DNA of 64,000 nucleotides from Mermis nigrescens (taxonomy: Eukaryota > Nematoda > Enoplea > Mermithida > Mermithidae), in contig JAVLUZ010000757.1 of NCBI GenBank assembly GCA_036768485.1, positions 113,492-177,491 of the forward strand. Direction: 5' to 3'. The notes under the pieces are model-generated. The model made no database searches. It had not been told where the DNA came from and saw only the letters and a program-made list of their open reading frames with translations. The translations under genes and the position numbers were made by a program. Each line of letters starts with the position of its first letter. Positions within the stretch are counted from its first letter, which is position 1. This document shows positions 54,057-63,856 of the stretch, one piece after another.

Positions 54057-54122
54057 TTCCGCAGGCATCTTGATGCCGAATTGCGCGTAGTACTGCGCCG
54101 TTTTTTCATTTAAAGATTCCAG
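54057..54122 (-). CDS. Terminal coding exon of an unidentified minus-strand gene
   Basis: A clean acceptor (minus-strand TTTGTATTTAG ending at 54123) is followed by 22 codons in phase 0 ending with TAA. The peptide is LESLNEKTAQYYAQFGIKMP followed by A-E. Codon third positions are G/C-rich compared with surrounding noise, and the sequence is not part of any repeat I can see. The stop overlaps an AATAAA, and another AATAAA on this strand lies about 70 nt downstream (near 53980). I do not recognise the family. A small mitochondrial or scaffold protein is possible but unsupported. Upstream exons (higher coordinates) were not found. Confidence 0.5.
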
Positions 54123-54191
54123 CTAAATACAAATTTATGCTAAAGGAAGAAGAAAATGATTCAATTATTGATTAACGTATTATTAATTTGT

Positions 54192-54397
54192 AGCATGTGG
54201 GCGTAGGGGTTTGGGTTTGGGGATATGCACCCCACAGAAACCCCCCCCGCCCCCAAATTCGATTTTTAAAATTTTTTTTGGAGTTTTTTTCGCAATTTTT
54301 TATGCCAATGGATAGTACTCGATGAGGAACGTTGAAAAATGTTGTTTTTTTCGCCTAACCACCATTTTTAAGGCCTTTTTTTGACCTTTGAGAAGTA
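54192..54397 (-). repeat. Dispersed repeat copy abutting the G-alpha acceptor
   Basis: Inverse copy of the family described at 56232. It ends about 10 bp before the exon starting at 54406 and supplies its T-rich acceptor tract. It fills most of the 283-bp interval between the minus-strand exon at 54057-54122 and the Gα exon. Confidence 0.7.
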
Positions 54398-54405
54398 GGC
54401 TTTAG

Positions 54406-54478
54406 CGAAGTTGATTCAGTAATATTTATCGCATCGCTGAGCGAATATAATTTGACCCTTGCCGAAGATTCGAAGACG
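54406..54478 (+). CDS. G-alpha exon: switch III region
   Basis: Acceptor GGCTTTAG, donor ACG|GTAATC. 73 nt: one base completing a codon (consistent with the family's C-F before E) plus 24 codons, starting EVDSVIFIASLSEY and ending AEDSKT. The acceptor tract is provided by a MITE copy that ends about 10 bp before the splice site. Confidence 0.8.
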
Positions 54479-54977
54479 GTAATCAACACTCTTACTTAGA
54501 GCTTAACTTTTAGAATCAGATGGATCACTCGAAAAAGGACATGGTTGGCAATAATGAATCGAGTAGCACAGATTTTTCGTTTTCCATTACTTTGCATAGC
54601 TGAAATGCAGGCTTTGTTGCCAGAGTTTATTACTGCAGAGTTTGTGTTGATTATGCACTTCACTAATTTTTAAAGTTGGAAATTTGTGTATTATAATATG
54701 TTTTTTTTCATATAGGTAATCTATAATTACAAAATTTGCGGCATCAATTCTTTCTTAGTAAAGGACGTTTTAAAGCTGTTTTTTATTACCTGATCGTTGA
54801 AACGGAATTACATTCAATTATTTCTAGAATCGAATGCACGAATCGATAATCCTTTTCGGCAAAATCTGCAATTGTCGATGGTTCGTAAATTTGCCGATGA
54901 TATTATTTTTGAATAAAAAGGATGTTTTTGTCGAAAAGCTGAAGACTTATCATATAACTGCGTTTCCAGAATACGCA
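54406..54977 (+). CDS. Heterotrimeric G-protein alpha subunit, divergent, two internal exons
   Basis: Exons 54406-54478 and 54828-54977 join in phase 0. The peptide runs from EVDSVIFIASLSEYNLTLAE through SKTNRMHESIILFGKICNCR, ILFLNKKDVFVEKL and FPEYA. Gα subunits are GTPases that couple membrane receptors to effectors. S-E-Y-x-x-x-L-x-E-x-x-x-x-N-R-M-H-E-S is the switch III/alpha-3 region. NKKD is the G4 guanine-specificity motif, and F-P-E-Y is conserved after it. NRMHES points to the Gi/o side of the family, but IASLSEYN, CNCRWF and VNLP are unlike standard Gi, Go, Gq or Gs. I did not find the DVGGQ (G3) or TCATDT (G5) exons on either side. Introns may be long, or this may be a decaying duplicate. 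Confidence 0.8.
54828..54977 (+). CDS. G-alpha exon: alpha-3 helix and NKKD motif
   Basis: Acceptor TTATTTCTAG, donor GCA|GTGAGC. Exactly 50 codons, phase 0 at both ends, beginning NRMHES and ending FPEYA. It contains LFLNKKD intact. Reading continues open for 14 more codons into the intron, so the donor was chosen from the GTGAGC match and the family boundary after F-P-E-Y. Confidence 0.85.
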
Positions 54978-55283
54978 GTGAGCGGCTTAATGAGGATCAC
55001 ACTGAATAAACAAACGTAAAAAAATAATTAAACAAACGTAACGATAATATAAAAGCAAATATAATTTTAATTGATGGATGAATTTTCCTAGTTTAAGCTT
55101 GATTTTCGAAGTTTTAGTTTGCTAATTAATTTTATTATTTTTCATTTTTATATGCGATTCAAACCAAATACGGCTATATTTTCTTAAAAAAGTCTGAATT
55201 GCAAAAAGTCGGGTCCGGTGATAATATGACTTTTCAGACTTTCTAGTGAGACTTTGTTCATTGATCCGTTTTATTAGATTTCT

Positions 55284-55424
55284 ATGCATGCTTTGCAATT
55301 TGTATTTATTGGAATTGTCTTTGTCATTTTTATTTCTGCAACCATAGGTGCACAGTCGCTTGGTTTAGAAGAAAATGCCGTCTCGAAGGGTCATCTGGAG
55401 TTTTTTAGGCAGCGCTTATTCTGA
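55284..55424 (+). CDS. Possible short secreted-peptide ORF (46 aa)
   Basis: ATG to TGA, 46 codons. The first ~23 residues (MHALQFVFIGIVFVIFISAT...) form one hydrophobic stretch with small residues at the end, as in a signal peptide. A polar 22-residue tail follows (QSLGLEENAVSKGHLEFFRQ...). It lies 300 bp downstream of the last Gα exon on the same strand, inside what may be a Gα intron. It is not in a repeat copy I recognise. A hydrophobic ORF of this size can arise by chance in T-rich DNA. Confidence 0.2.
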   Translation: MHALQFVFIGIVFVIFISATIGAQSLGLEENAVSKGHLEFFRQRLF

Positions 55425-55774
55425 GAAACCTAAAAATTTCAAAGGTCAAAGAAATTTCAAAGATCAAAGACTGTCTTCTGCATCATAGTGGTCTCTTAGA
55501 TTCCATAGGTCAATGATCTAGACCATACTTAGGCAGCACAAAAATTCTGGGGGGGGGTCAGAATGGCTCAAATCCCCAAAAATAAATAGGATTCTGAGGG
55601 CCTACAGTAATCTGCGGTAGGTTTTTTTAACTTTTGGGGGTACAACCGCCTCCCCCTCTGCCTACTCGTTTGTTTTATCATTGTTTATTTTAGGTCTTGA
55701 TTTTTTGTAAGTTGTAAATTGCCATTTTATTACAAGGGATCTTGTATTAATTGCCACTTCAGAAAGGAACTACA

Positions 55775-56130
55775 CTGGCGCCAGTGTGCACTTCAGAAAA
55801 ACGGTCACTGCGGTTCAGTGATATTTTGTTTACCATTCAGTAAAAAAATCGCTGAACAGGAGTGACCATTTTTCTGAAGTTCAAAAGAGAGGTCACGGAA
55901 GCGCAGTGACCATTTTTCTGAAGTTCAAAAAGAGAGGTCACGGAAGTGCAGGGACCGTTTTTCTGAATTTCAAGAAAAGGTCACGGAACTGCAGTGACCG
56001 TTTTCTGAATTTCAAAAAAGGTCACGGGACTGCAGTGACCGTCTTTCTGAATTTCAAAAAAGGTCATCTAAATTCATTGACCATTTTTCTGAATTTCAGA
56101 AACCAGGTCACAGAACTGCAGTGACCAACA
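55775..56130 (+). repeat. Tandem repeat, ~45-50-bp unit with GTGACCATTTTTCTGAA
   Basis: About seven units: AGAGGTCACGGAACTGCAGTG, ACCGTTTTTCTGAATTTCAA. GGTCACNNNACTGCAGTGACC within each unit is an imperfect palindrome. Confidence 0.9.
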
Positions 56131-56231
56131 TGGGCAGCAGCAAAATCCTGGGGGGTCTGCTGGGCCAAAATCGCCAAAAATTCAATTCTGGGGTGTCCGC
56201 TAGATTCTCGGGGGAAGGGTTCCACACTCCT

Positions 56232-56505
56232 CACCATACGTAAGCAGCAATAAAATTCTGGGTGAGTGCAAGATTTATTGAAGGTCAAAAAATGGCCTTA
56301 AAAATGGTGGTGGTATGGCGAAAAAACACAATTTTCGATGTTTCTCACCAAGCACTATCCATTGGCATCAAGAAATTGCGAAAAAACGAGAAAAAATATT
56401 CAAAATTGAATTCTGGGGGGTTATTTTGATTTCTGGGGGGTATTTTGGTTTCTGGGGGTGCATACCCCCAAACCCCTCCCCCACGCCCAGGTGCCTCACG
56501 CCCAT
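56232..56505 (+). repeat. Dispersed repeat 'GCACTATCCATTGGCATCA', reference copy (~260 bp)
   Basis: Runs from GTAAGCAGCAATAAAATTCTG through TTTCTCACCAAGCACTATCC to a GGGG-rich block ending in CATACCCCCAAACCCC and CACGCCCAGGTG. Other copies: + at about 27740-27990, 43900-44130, 50063-50318, 62905-63175, 63310-63562; - at about 28666-28905, 54192-54397, 57208-57462, 62452-62718. The most frequent family in the right part. Non-coding. Confidence 0.75.
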
Positions 56506-56537
56506 GCGTGGCAGTAAAGCCCGGTTCAGAAGTAAAA

Positions 56538-56835
56538 GTCGGCGATATCGCCGATTTCTGTCGGCGATATCGCCGATTTTACCGATTCAGTCGGGAAAGT
56601 CGGCGATATCGCCGACAAGATCAGGAAAGTCGGCGATATCGCCGTCAAAAATCAGGAAAGTCGGCGATATCGCCGACAAAAGTCGGGAAAGTCGGCGATA
56701 TCGCCGACTGAAAATCAGGAAAATCGTAAGAATCGGGGATATCGCCGACTAAAATCGGGAAAGTCGGCAATAGATACATACATAATGACCAGCACAACAG
56801 AACACAAACCGAATAAAATCGGGAAAGTCGGCAAT
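56538..56835 (+). repeat. Palindromic minisatellite, core TCGGCGATATCGCCGA
   Basis: Six copies of GTCGGCGATATCGCCG plus one variant within 230 bp, separated by AATCAGGAAA-type spacers, period about 33 bp. It directly follows a copy of the 56232-type repeat. A sister array is at 62320-62885. Confidence 0.92.
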
Positions 56836-57776
56836 GGGTACGAGTACATATATAATTTTTAACGCGTACCCTTTGTTTTTAGCCCAAAAAGGGACTCAGG
56901 AAAAAATTTTTGCTTTTACACCCCTCCCCCAGAAAGTTTTTTACTGTGCATGTCTGCGGCCAAGTCAGAAATTTCATGGGAAAAATAGGGCAGAAATAAG
57001 GACAAAAGGTGATAAAAATCGCAATTTTTTCACAAGTGTCTGAATTTCGGTCTTTATCATGAATTGTGGTAGAATTGGCGCTAATTTGACTTTTCTAGCA
57101 CTTTTTTAGTCGTTTCTGGCCGTAAAAACCGAAAAAATTTCGACCTTATGGTACCGGCTGACCGCCCAGATTAACCATGCTGTGCATCTATGGTCTGGAG
57201 GCTCTGAGCCACACGTGGGCGTGGGGGGTTTGGGTGTATGCACCCCCAGAAAGCAAAATACACAACATGAAAACCAGAATACCTCCCAGAAATCGATTTT
57301 CGAATTTTTTCAGCATTTTTCGGGATTTTTGATGCCAATAGATAGCGCTCGATGAGAAATATCGAAAAATGGTGCTTTTTCGCCCTAGCAGCATTCTTAA
57401 GACCATTTTTTGACCTTTTAAAAATTTTTACACTCCCCCAGAATTTTTGTACTGCCCACGTATGCTCTGGGCCCCCAGAATCTGAAAGTCTCCTAAAAAT
57501 CAAATGACCTCGGAATTCATTGTTTAATTCGATTTTTGGCATTTTGGCCCCATTGGACTTGTAGGTACGTATGTACATACAAATATGTAATAGCACAAAG
57601 TGTCAAAATGTGTGCAGAAAAGTCAGTTGAGTATCTCAGGTAATTAGAATTCATGACGTAAGATAGTAAGCAGTATAGTTTTTCCGTACTCGCAGCTAAA
57701 AGTACGTAATTTGTTTTAATCAATAGGATTTGTTATGTTGTCAGGCACCTGGTGGTACCTACATTATATGTAGATT

Positions 57777-60653
57777 CGACTGATTAAGAAGGAATAGTTT
57801 CGAAAAATGAGCTTGCTAAGCGAGAGTTGTAAACTAAGAGGAGTTTAGTTTACATTATATGTACTTTATCTTAGGTAGCGCGTTAGCGCGTACCTATAAT
57901 ATACTTGGGTACCCCTAACACCTGTGCACCCCCTCTACAGCTATAACGGGACACTTCTGGAAGGTGCGGTTTTTTAAAAGAACGATAATAAAAAAATTCA
58001 CTGCCCGTGTTTTTTGTTTTTCTTGAAACTCAAAACTGACTGTGTAAAGAAGGTGTAAAGTTTTTGTGTAACGTTATAACATAGGACAAATTTTGGGACC
58101 TTTTTACTGCGGCATGTGGACAACTGAGTATTGATGACTCGAAGAATTGAACAGCATAGGATAATAGAGGGATGAATTCTACAGATGGCACTTTTTTTGT
58201 TTTTTGAAATTCGCATTAGTTATCGAATGGCAGTGTAAAGAGTGCGAAAATCTGGGGGTGAAAAAGCACTTTTTGGTCGAGTTTTCAACCTGCTTATGTC
58301 CGATACTAACTCCGGTTATGAGTTTTTTAAAATGTTTTCTGACAGAAATGTAGAGCGGATCAAGGGCTACATTCTGCATATAAGCAAAGACTTCTATGCT
58401 CTATAGTGAGTTAGATCCTGGGGTTTAAAGTTTACACTCTAGTGGATGGTGTAAAAAAACGGATTTTAACTAAGATTTCTCTGCCAAATCTTCCCGCTCA
58501 TGAGTCAGGGTGAATTGAATACAGCAGTAATAAAGTGCCTCTCAGGGGCTACACATCGCAGCAAACCGCATTTAAAAAAACGCAATATTGAGTTATTTAT
58601 GGGGGTGTAAAGTTCGAAATCAGAGGTAAAAAATGAGCGAAAAAACACGTTTTTTCCGAATTTTGATTAATAAATCATACCAAATAATTTTTGCAAGAGA
58701 ATTTTGGCACACAGGAATGTACTACGATTTAAAAGCTACAAATTGTACCAAACCGAATTTCTTTAAACTCAATGGGGAGTTCGGTACGGAATTTTAAAGT
58801 TTACAGTGTTCTAAATGATGGAAAATACGTTTTTGTTGCGTTTTTTGTTCGCCACTTTCTCCGTCCAGAAGTCGGGATAAGTCTAATAGAATAAAAATAA
58901 AGTGCTTTATATCGGGTGCATGTCAAAGCAAATTGTCTATACATTAATATTTAGCGAGTGTAAAGTCAAAAATTTGGTGTTTAAAATGCGTTTCTGTCTT
59001 GTTTTTTCTGCCTGCTTCTCCGGTTATGAGTCAGGGACACGATTATCAAGTCTAGAAGTGGACCAGGAACCAAATTTGATATGCCAGTCTGGCGCATATG
59101 TTTACACTCTACAGTGTTGTAAAGTGGTTTACACCAATTGTTAGTTTGCCCATAGAACATTATGGAGACTTAATTTTTTTCATAAATATTAATCGTAATA
59201 TCGGAACAATATCAAAATTACGAATCTGACCAAAATTTTCTTTACACTAGGTGTTTACATGAAGTTTACACTACATATGTATTTATCTTCGTTTTTGAGC
59301 ATTCCAGAAACCTAATTTTTTCCTGGAGTCTAAAAATTTTCAAAGGATCAAATGTGAGACGTCACGTGGGCGCGTTTGTTTACATCCAACAGTGATGTAA
59401 AGTAGTTTACACTCATTGTTTATTTGTTCTCAGACCATTGTAGAGACTTTTTCATGAATGTTGATCATAATATCCGAGTAATTTTTTACACTGCATGTTA
59501 GCCTTTGTTCTAGAGCATTGCAAAAACCGAAATTTTTTCCTGAGATCTAAAAATTTACAGGGAATGAAATATATACGTCAGTTGGGCGCGCTTGCTTACA
59601 CTCAGCAGTATTGCAAAGTGGTTTAAACCTAATGTTTATTTGTCTTTAAAACATTATGGAGACTCATTTTTCCATAAATGTTGAAAGTAATATCGGAGCA
59701 ATATCAAAATTACGAATCCGACTAGAAATTTTTTCTGACAGAAATGTACTTCGGATCAAGGGCTATCTTGTGCTTACCAGCAAACTTTTCTACAATCAAT
59801 ACGCAGTTAGTACCAGGGTTTTAAACTTTACTCTCTAGTGGATGAGTAAAAAACAGATTTTGTCCAAGATTTCTCTGCCAAAAGTTGGGGTTAATTAAAT
59901 AAAATATAAATAAAGTAACTTCTAATGGCTACACGTCGAAGCGAGCCGCGTTCAAAAAAACGTTATATTGAGTTGTTTATGGGGTGTAAAGTTCGAAATC
60001 TGAGGTGTAAAGTGGGCGAAAAAAACAGGTTTTTTCGTATTTTGATTGATAAATCATATCAAATATTTTGCGGAACATAAGTTTGGCACATACAAACTTA
60101 CTACAATCAAAGGGCAACAAACTGGCCCGAACCGAATTTATTTACATTCAATGGGCGTTAGGTTCAGATTTTTAAAGTTTACAATGTGGTGGACAGTGGA
60201 AAATACGTGTTTGTACATTTTTTGTTCGCCACTTTCTCTGTTCAGAAGTCGGGCGAGGTCGAATAGGATAAAAATAGAGTAAAATTCTAGTTTTTTAACG
60301 TAAAATCAGAATTGGGAATCTGACTGTTAGTATTCTCTACACTTAGTAGTTTTGTATAGTTTGCACAATTCATTTGTTGTTAATATGTAGTTTATACTAC
60401 AAATTTATTTTACTACCAAATCTGAGCGTTAGTGTTCCTTAAACTTGATATTTGCGTGAAATTTTGGAATTTTTGCCGAAAAACTTTGTTTTTTAATTTA
60501 CCAACATCCCACCTTTTCAATTTTCTTATAGTTTAAAATCTTTTACAATTCTCTTCATAATATAATGGTAGGTTTAAACTTTAAGTTTCTTCTTGGTTTA
60601 CAACTCTCGCTTAGCAAGCTCATTTTTCAAAACTTTTTCATAGTGATCAATCG
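57777..60653 (+). mobile_element. 2.9-kb element with ~75-bp inverted ends and internal duplications
   Basis: Left end CGACTGATTAAG... with GAGCTTGCTAAGCGAGAG at about 57809. The inverse (CTCTCGCTTAGCAAGCTC) is at about 60605, followed outward by GATCAATCG. Inside, a ~450-bp segment at 58442-58905 is repeated at 59838-60285. A shorter unit (TTTACACTCTACAGTG, GGTTTACACC) recurs at least three times between 59085 and 59660. Dense in GTAAA/TTTAC words. No long ORF or transposase. No clear target duplication. Confidence 0.7.
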
Positions 60654-61460
60654 CGTTTAGTTCGGAATTGGTGGACAGCTCCTTATTTTATTACTCGGCT
60701 TAAATAATCCAAGTGACTGTCTTTTGATTATTTTCTTTATCGCAAATTCAAACACCCAAATTTCAATTTGAAAATCATAAAAATTATTTCATAATTTTTA
60801 TGTAAGATGACTGGCTGGTTGAGAACTCTTTTTTGTTGTTTTCATTGTTCATTGTGCTCGTGGGAACCAGAAAAGAAATAGTTTTTCGCCATAGGTATTC
60901 TCTGGCAAAAGCAAGTTAACAAAGCTTTTTGCGTTAATTATTATTTTGGTCCAAAATAGGTCAACTGACCTAGGGCAAAATTCCGGGGTTACGAAATTAC
61001 TACTGCGTTAGGTTTTTAGGCATAGCTGCCAATAGCTCCGTAGGTACGGACGAATTTAGGTCCGAGGAGTTTGAGACCGTAGTTATTGAGGGTCGTGTGG
61101 TTGAGTCCGGCGTTTCGCCCTAGCAACCTGACCAGCGCTAAGTGTAGCCAGGTACTTAAGTAAGTCCCGTAGGTACGTTATATGTCGTTTTAAAAAGGAA
61201 GTAAACTTTATACTTCCGACAATCAAGAGCATATCTAACTCAATTTCAAATTCTATGCAGTCTGATTGATTTCAAAAGGAAGACGGTTATAAAATCTAGG
61301 AGTTTTTTTTAAAACAATATTTCTTAATTTCATAGGCAATTAATTTATGTTAAGAACAATATTGTTTTCCGCGTTCTTGGACTGCTGTCATTATTGTGGT
61401 ATGTTACTGTATGTGTTTGCTGACTGATGTACTGAAATCATGCTAATTAAAAGTAGGGTA

Positions 61461-62247
61461 CTAGCAAAGAAAAATGCTCCGATGGAACAAAAAAGATGAA
61501 TATACTTGGAATTGTGGATTATTAAGGATGTAAAAGGAGGGGACTAGGAAGAATCTACCTAAAGTCGCAAAATCTGCTAAAAATCACACTTTCTCTAAGC
61601 AACGCAAAAAATCGAAGTATATTCTGCGGTCAACACATTAGAATAAATATTTAACCATAAAAATGATTGAAAAAGCAGCAACGTTAGCTATGCAGCAGCT
61701 ATGGGAAATGATATCGAGTAACAGTCTTTCTAAGCCAATTGAATGAAATAGCAAACATCGATGCATCCAAAACAATTGCAAGAATTGTTGGTTCAAAACA
61801 GTAGGAAACGCATGAGTTGACTTGAAACAGACTAAATGTAGGTACACTAGCATGCACGTAACGATTGTGTGCACTAATCAATCGGCCCCTGCTTTGCTTG
61901 CTATAATGCTCATAGCAAAATAAAACTTTAAATACAATACCACTAAGTTTTCTTACAATCAGGATACGAAGCTAGTCAGTGTTGCTACTTGCCAGCAATT
62001 TAAAAAAAGGAAACATTATAGATTTCGTTTATTATCTGAAATTTTAAAACTTATTTAAAAAAGACACTTTTTAGAGGCCGCAGAATATACTTCGATTTTT
62101 TGCGTTGTTTAGAGAAAGTGTGATTTTTAGCAGATTTTGCGACTTTAGGTAGATTCTTCCTAGTCCCCTCCTTTTACATCCTTAATAATCCACAATTCCA
62201 AGTATATTCATCTTTTTTGTTCCATCGGAGCATTTTTTCTTTGCTAG
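61461..62247. mobile_element. Young fold-back element, 787 bp with ~170-bp near-identical inverted repeats
   Basis: Arms 61461-61631 and 62076-62247 run from CTAGCAAAGAAAAATGCTCC to GAAGTATATTCTGCGG and its inverse. By eye they differ at only a few positions, so they are recent or maintained by conversion. The 444-bp centre is unrelated to the arms and has no convincing ORF. No target duplication could be fixed. Confidence 0.85.
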
Positions 62248-62319
62248 TGATGATCTACATGAACAGCTACGTGCTTAAGTAGACGACAGCATACCTAGCG
62301 CATACTTCAATGCACCAAA

Positions 62320-62885
62320 AATCGGCGATATCTTAGAAAAATAGGATGGGTTCTATTCTTACGATTTTAGTCGGCGACATCGCCGACTAAAATCGAGAAA
62401 GCTCGACTGATATCGCCGGTAAAAATCGGGAAAAGTCAGCGACATCGCTTCGAACACACCTGGGCGTGGGGGGGGGGGCTTGGGGGGGTATGCACCCCCC
62501 ACCCAGAAACCAAAATACCCTCCCAAGAAGTCTAAATACTCCCCCAGAATTCAATTTTTGAAAGCTTTTTTCGTTTTTTTCGCAATTTTTTGATGCCAAT
62601 GGATGGTGCTTGATGAGAAACGTCGAAAAATTGTGTTTTTATTGCCATACCACCATTTTTAAGACCATTTTTTCGACTCTTCAAAAATATCGCACCCCCA
62701 GAATTTTCTTGCTGCCCACGCATGTCGCCGACTTCAAAAGTCGGGAAAATCGCAAGAGTCGGCGATATACGCCGACAAAAATCGGCAAGTCGGCGATATC
62801 GCCGACTAAAAATCGGGAAAATCGGGGCACTTCTGGACCGGGAAAAAGTGTCGGCGTATGTCGGCGATATCGCCGATTTTTACGC
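62320..62885. repeat. Palindromic TCGGCGATATCGCCGA array split by a dispersed repeat
   Basis: Left part (62325-62450) holds degenerate cores (GGCGACATCGCCGACTAAAA). Right part (62727-62885) holds two perfect cores and variants. Between them lies an inverse copy of the 56232-type repeat (62452-62718), and a + copy follows at 62905. Confidence 0.85.
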
Positions 62886-63817
62886 ACTTGAACCAGGCTC
62901 TAACCATACGTTGGCAGCAAAAAAATTCTGGGGGGGGGTGCAAGATTTTTTGAAAGTCAAAAAATGGCCTTAAAAATGGTGGTAGGGCAATAAAAACACC
63001 ATTTTTCGACGTTTCTCATCAAGCACTATCCATTGGCATCAAAAAATTGCGAAAAAAACGAAAGAAAATTTTCAAAAATTGAATTCTGGGGGGGGGGATT
63101 TTTGATTTCTGGGGGTATTTTGGTTTCTGTGGGGGTGCATACCCCCAAACCCCTTCCTCACGCCCAGGTGTGGCTCTTACTGTTTTCCTGAATTTCAGAA
63201 AGTCGATGAAGTGCAATAAGTTATGTTATGAGCAAACATTGGCGCAGGGGGTTTGGGGGGTTTGCCTCGCCGGGAACCTAAAATACCCAAAGATTAGTGT
63301 AGACCCGACCATAGGTGGGCAGCACCAAAATTCTGGGGGGAGGGGGTGAAAAATTTTCTGGGGGCGGGGGTGAAAAGATTTTCAAAGGTAAAAAAATGGT
63401 CTTAAAAGTGGTTGTATGGCGAAAAAAACACCATTTTTCGACGTTTCTCATCGAGTACTATCCAATGGCATCAAAAAATTGCTAAAAAAGCAAAACAAAT
63501 CTTTTTCTGGGGGGTATTTTGATTTCTGGGGGGGTATTTCAACTTCTGGGGGGTGCATATTGAAGAGATGGCTCTACACCCCATTTTCGTTGCGTTGGTT
63601 CAACGCGAAATTCCATTCGTTTTGTGCTATTTTGTACATACATGCCGATGACTGTTTGCCCTAGATGCTCAATTACGTGCTTAATTTCCATTTGCATGTA
63701 CGCGACCACTCAGCGTAACGCTTTAGTGTGTCGCCCGGGACCACCTTCCCTCTTAAAATTATCATATCTTCATTTCCTTTCCCACACATATTTTCAATAA
63801 AAATCCGGGATCGGAAA

Positions 63818-63856
63818 ATGGGCACTCCGGACTTAATGCGACTTGAGTACGAATTG
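63818..63856 (+). CDS. Possible first coding exon at right edge
   Basis: GAAAATGGGC is a good start context. It is followed by 13 codons (MGTPDLMRLEYEL) and a strong donor TTG|GTATGTG. The peptide is amphipathic and not repeat-derived. I do not recognise it and the rest would lie outside the window, so this is a weak call. Confidence 0.2.

Larger units (their letters stand above)
54978..63815. other. Region after the G-alpha exons, dominated by repeats
   Basis: Apart from the short ORF at 55284, everything I can resolve is tandem repeat or mobile element. I searched by eye for the G5 motif T-C-A-T-D-T and a Gα C-terminus and did not find them. Confidence 0.45.

Noticed and set aside
56315..56752. 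145-residue open frame rich in S-R-R-Y-R-R
   Set aside because: Translation of the TCGGCGATATCGCCGA tandem array and an adjoining dispersed repeat. No protein-like conservation.
61060..61160. Possible tRNA-derived SINE with B box (GTTGAGTCC)
   Set aside because: Two mismatches to the B-box consensus, and no A box, tail or second copy in the window.
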